From NCBI GenBank assembly GCA_022360335.1, contig JAKSCZ010000303.1:1-7746 (forward strand): a stretch of 7,746 nt of DNA, in the 5' to 3' direction. A program made the position numbers and the translations under genes. Source of the stretch: Pseudomonadota bacterium. Lineage in GTDB: Bacteria > Pseudomonadota > Gammaproteobacteria > Steroidobacterales > Woeseiaceae. Positions 5,487 to 7,746 of this stretch are shown one piece after another. The first letter of the stretch is position 1, and the number at the start of each line of letters is the position of its first letter. The notes under the pieces are model-generated. The model saw only the letters and a program-made list of their open reading frames with translations. It was not told where the DNA came from and ran no database searches.

Positions 5487-7134
5487 ACATGTTGGCGTAG
5501 TTGGGACCGCCGCCACCTTCGGGGACGGTCCAGACGATGTTCTGCTTCGGGTCCTTGATATCGCAGGTCTTGCAGTGCACGCAATTCGTCGCGTTGATGC
5601 GAAACACCTGCCCGCCGCCCTCCTCGACGACCTCGTAAACGCCCGCCGGGCAGTAACGCTGTGCCGGTTCGTCGAACTCGGGCAGGTTGTGCGCAACCGG
5701 GATCGATGCGTCCTTGAGCTTCAGGTGAGACGGCTGGTCTTCCTCGTGATTGGTACTCGACAGGAACACCGAAGAAAGCAAGTCGAATGTGATGACGCCA
5801 TCCGGTTTCGGATAGTCGATCGGCTTCGCCTCGGACGCCTTTAGCAGCGATTCGTGGTCCGGCTCGGGGTTACGCCAAGTAAACGGCAGCTTGCCGAAGA
5901 AGACGTTCTGGTCCAGGAAGGTGAACGCCGCGCCCCAGAAGGACCCGAACTTGTGCAGCGCCGGCCCGAAGTTACGGCCGCGGTAGAGTTCCCTGTATAC
6001 CCACGATGCCCTGACGCTGTCCTCGAAGTCGCCGAGCTCGGATTGCCCCTCGTCGCCCGACGAGACCGCCTTGTGGATGCTCTCCGCCGCGAGCATGCCC
6101 GTCTTGATCGCCGTATGCGCGCCCTTGATCTTGACGCCGTTCAGAAAGCCGGCGCCGCAGCCGGTCAGCAGGCCGCCCGGGAACGCGAGTTTCGGCAGGG
6201 ACTGCAGGCCGCCCTTGTTCACGGCGCGCGCGCCATAAGCGACGCGCTTGCCGCCTTCGAGGTAGCAGCGGATTTTCGGGTGCGTCTTCCAGCGCTGGAA
6301 TTCGTCGAACGTCGACAAATGCGGATTGCGGTAGTTGAGCGCGATGATCAGCCCCAGATACACCTTGTTGTTCGCGGCGTGGTAAAGAAATCCGCCGCCT
6401 TCCGTGCGGCTGTCGAGCGGCCAGCCGGTCGTGTGCACGACGAGTCCCTCTTCGTGCCTGCCCGGATCGATCTCCCACACTTCCTTGATGCCGATACCGT
6501 AGTGCTGCGGATCGGCGTTCCGGCGCAGGTCGAACCGGCGCATGACCTCTTCCGAGAGGTTGCCGCGCACGCCTTCGGCGAAGATCGTGTACTTGCCGAG
6601 CAGCTCGTAGCCCGGCGTATACGAATCCTTGCGCGTGCCGTCTCTTGCGACGCCCATGTCGCTCGTCGCCACGCCCTTCACGCGGCCTTCGTCGTCGTAG
6701 AGCACTTCCGATGCCGCGAAACCCGGGAATACGTTGACGCCGAGCGCCTCGCCCTGCGCGGCAAGCCACTGGCACAAGGCCCCGAGGCTGATGATGTAGT
6801 TGCCCCGGTTGTGCATCGGCCGCGGCAGGAACGGGCCGGGCACCGGCACCGCCCCGGTCTCGCCGGTCAGGTAGTGAACGCGGTCGCCCGCGCACGCCGT
6901 CTTCACCGGAGCGCCTTTCTCCCGCCAGTCCGGGATCAGTTCGTCGAGGCCCGTCGGTTCGAAGACGTTGCCCGACAGAATGTGGGCGCCGATCTCCGAG
7001 CCTTTCTCCACGACGACGACCGACAGGTTGCCGTCGAGTTGCATCAGGCGAATCGCCGCTGCGAGGCCGGCCGGCCCGCCGCCGACGACGACGACGTCGA
7101 ATTCCATCGACTCGCGTTCGTGCTCTTCGGTCAT
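5485..7134 (-). CDS. Electron transfer flavoprotein-ubiquinone oxidoreductase
   Basis: A 549-residue membrane-associated flavo-iron-sulfur protein that takes electrons from reduced ETF and reduces ubiquinone, linking acyl-CoA dehydrogenases to respiration. The FAD-binding GxGxxG-type motif is VVVVGGGPAG at 14-23. A second conserved block, GCGAGFLNGVKIKGAHTAIK, lies at 325-344, and the 4Fe-4S cluster ligands are C495, C518, C521 and C524 in the C-terminal ferredoxin-like domain. The C-terminus EGGGGPNYANM is typical, so the gene is full length. The frame stays open 131 codons further upstream, but ATG 7134 is chosen: AAGGAG lies 10 bases before it, and the upstream part is antisense to zapE. 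A second ATG at 7107 is possible but lacks a clear ribosome-binding site. It converges on the thiolase-dehydrogenase pair, whose pathway it would serve. Confidence 0.96.
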   Translation of the reverse strand: MTEEHERESMEFDVVVVGGGPAGLAAAIRLMQLDGNLSVVVVEKGSEIGAHILSGNVFEPTGLDELIPDWREKGAPVKTACAGDRVHYLTGETGAVPVPGPFLPRPMHNRGNYIISLGALCQWLAAQGEALGVNVFPGFAASEVLYDDEGRVKGVATSDMGVARDGTRKDSYTPGYELLGKYTIFAEGVRGNLSEEVMRRFDLRRNADPQHYGIGIKEVWEIDPGRHEEGLVVHTTGWPLDSRTEGGGFLYHAANNKVYLGLIIALNYRNPHLSTFDEFQRWKTHPKIRCYLEGGKRVAYGARAVNKGGLQSLPKLAFPGGLLTGCGAGFLNGVKIKGAHTAIKTGMLAAESIHKAVSSGDEGQSELGDFEDSVRASWVYRELYRGRNFGPALHKFGSFWGAAFTFLDQNVFFGKLPFTWRNPEPDHESLLKASEAKPIDYPKPDGVITFDLLSSVFLSSTNHEEDQPSHLKLKDASIPVAHNLPEFDEPAQRYCPAGVYEVVEEGGGQVFRINATNCVHCKTCDIKDPKQNIVWTVPEGGGGPNYANM

Positions 7135-7152
7135 GTTGCCCGAACTCCTTCG

Positions 7153-7182
7153 TTGTTGGCCGAATGATATCAGCGATGTAAT
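7153..7182 (+). promoter_or_regulatory. Candidate zapE promoter
   Basis: TTGTTG (7153-7158) and TGTAAT (7177-7182; 5 of 6 to consensus) are separated by 18 bases. It overlaps the opposite-facing candidate promoter of the ETF-QO gene. A start near 7189 would place a small hairpin at the very 5' end of the zapE leader. The -35 match is poor. Confidence 0.3.
7164..7172 (-). promoter_or_regulatory. Candidate extended -10 for ETF-QO gene
   Basis: The minus strand reads TGATATCAT, a TGn extended -10 with TATCAT matching 5 of 6 consensus bases. The start would fall near 7157, giving a leader of about 23 bases that just contains the AAGGAG ribosome-binding site at 7145-7150. No good -35 is seen, which an extended -10 can tolerate. 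The octamer TGATATCA is a palindrome. Confidence 0.4.
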
Positions 7183-7187
7183 CTTGC

Positions 7188-7209
7188 CCGTCGTCCGACG
7201 GAAAAAAAA
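7188..7209 (+). other. Leader hairpin plus A8 tract before zapE
   Basis: CCGTC (7188-7192) and GACGG (7197-7201) form a 5-bp stem with loop GTCC, followed at once by eight adenines (7202-7209). It is not a terminator on either strand, since the T run precedes the stem on the minus strand. It could protect the 5' end of the zapE mRNA or present an unstructured A-rich translation enhancer upstream of the ribosome-binding site. Confidence 0.35.
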
Positions 7210-7227
7210 TGCGTCATCGAGGGTAGA

Positions 7228-7746
7228 TTGAGCATCCGGGCAGCGTACGAAGAAAGCTTGCAACGCGAGGGGCACGTCGAAGATCCGGCCCAGCTCGACG
7301 TCATCGCACGTCTCGAGGATCTCGGGGACCGCCTGCGCGATGCGCGCTCCGATCGTGGACTGGCGGGCTTGTTCAGTCGCAAAAAACGCCCCGCGCGCGT
7401 GCAGGGCCTTTACATCTGGGGCGGCGTCGGCCGCGGCAAGACCTTCCTGATGGATCTTTTCTTCGAGAACCTGCCGGCCGGCGCGAAAGAGCGCAGACAC
7501 TTCCACCGCATGATGCGTGAGGTGCACGATCGCCTGAAGGCGCTCGGCGACGTCCGGGACCCGCTCGACCGTATTGCCGCCGATATCGCGCGCGCGACGC
7601 GGGTCCTGTGCTTCGACGAGTTCTTCGTCAGCGATATCGGGGACGCCATGATTCTCGGACGCCTATTGCGCGGTCTATTCGACCGCGGCGTCACGCTGGT
7701 CGCAACGTCGAACGTGAAACCCGACGACTTATACAAAGATGGATTG
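7228..7746 (+). CDS. zapE: Cell division protein ZapE (AFG1-like ATPase), 5' part
   Basis: The first 173 residues of an AFG1-family AAA-type ATPase; the family is usually about 360-400 residues, so roughly the C-terminal half lies beyond the window. In E. coli ZapE associates with the division ring and acts on FtsZ. Visible: N-terminal MSIRAAYEESLQREGHVEDPAQ, like the family start; Walker A G65-G-V-G-R-G-K-T72 after GLYIW; the family block RHFHRMMREVHDRL (90-103); Walker B L127-C-F-D-E-F132; and a sensor-1-like T160-S-N162. The start is TTG: no in-frame ATG occurs before Walker A, and GAGGG (7219-7223) lies four bases upstream of it. An ATG at 7209 is out of frame and stops after five codons. 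It is divergent from the ETF-QO gene. Mitochondrial-type AFG1 roles are less likely in a bacterium. Confidence 0.93.
   Translation, partial: MSIRAAYEESLQREGHVEDPAQLDVIARLEDLGDRLRDARSDRGLAGLFSRKKRPARVQGLYIWGGVGRGKTFLMDLFFENLPAGAKERRHFHRMMREVHDRLKALGDVRDPLDRIAADIARATRVLCFDEFFVSDIGDAMILGRLLRGLFDRGVTLVATSNVKPDDLYKDGL

Noticed and set aside
5854..7167. Long open frame (437 codons) on the plus strand opposite the ETF-QO gene
   Set aside because: Antisense to a full-length, motif-complete enzyme; composition is that of a GC-rich shadow frame.
7135..7527. N-terminal extension of ETF-QO by 131 residues
   Set aside because: The extension is antisense to zapE, has no known domain, and AAGGAG is correctly placed for the ATG at 7134.

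Overview
The window reads as an ordinary, gene-dense stretch of chromosome from a GC-rich member of the Proteobacteria, most probably a gammaproteobacterium. Evidence for this is the same-strand pair xerD-dsbC, which is also adjacent in E. coli (xerD-dsbC-recJ, from memory), a ZapE-type divisome ATPase, a periplasmic DsbC with signal peptide, and an ETF:quinone oxidoreductase with a type II hydroxyacyl-CoA dehydrogenase, typical of aerobic proteobacteria. Species cannot be named from the sequence. No stretch longer than about 200 bases lacks a gene, and I see no phage, CRISPR, toxin-antitoxin or defence genes.

Layout. 4-90: complete tRNA-Leu(CAA) on +. 120-659: zinc-ribbon Nudix hydrolase on +. 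652-1398 and 1481-2416: dsbC and xerD on -, read in the order xerD then dsbC, and converging on the Nudix gene with an 8-bp overlap. 2417-2606: divergent control region holding a 9-bp inverted repeat. 2607-3356: plsC-type acyltransferase on +. 3437-4618 and 4630-5397: thiolase and type II 3-hydroxyacyl-CoA dehydrogenase, a tight + strand pair. 5396-5486: a striking palindromic repeat element. 5485-7134: ETF:ubiquinone oxidoreductase on -. 7135-7227: divergent promoter region. 7228-7746: zapE on +, starting at TTG and cut by the window edge.

How the genes work together. The thiolase and dehydrogenase catalyse the last two steps of a beta-oxidation-type cycle (hydroxyacyl-CoA to ketoacyl-CoA, then thiolysis). 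ETF:quinone oxidoreductase, ending head-on against them, passes electrons from acyl-CoA dehydrogenases through ETF to the quinone pool. Together they suggest fatty-acid or isoleucine-type acyl-CoA catabolism, although the acyl-CoA dehydrogenase, hydratase and ETF subunits are not here. XerD resolves chromosome dimers, DsbC repairs periplasmic disulfides and ZapE acts in division; these are housekeeping.

The one part that stands out is noncoding: the element between the two convergent catabolic genes. It has perfect 33-bp inverted arms, a 14-nt loop carrying another copy of the arm motif, a spacer present in both orientations, a near-perfect 11-bp tandem repeat at one edge, and the stop codons of both neighbours inside the same 9-mer. 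It resembles REP/BIME or MITE-like elements; I found no evidence of a new protein system.
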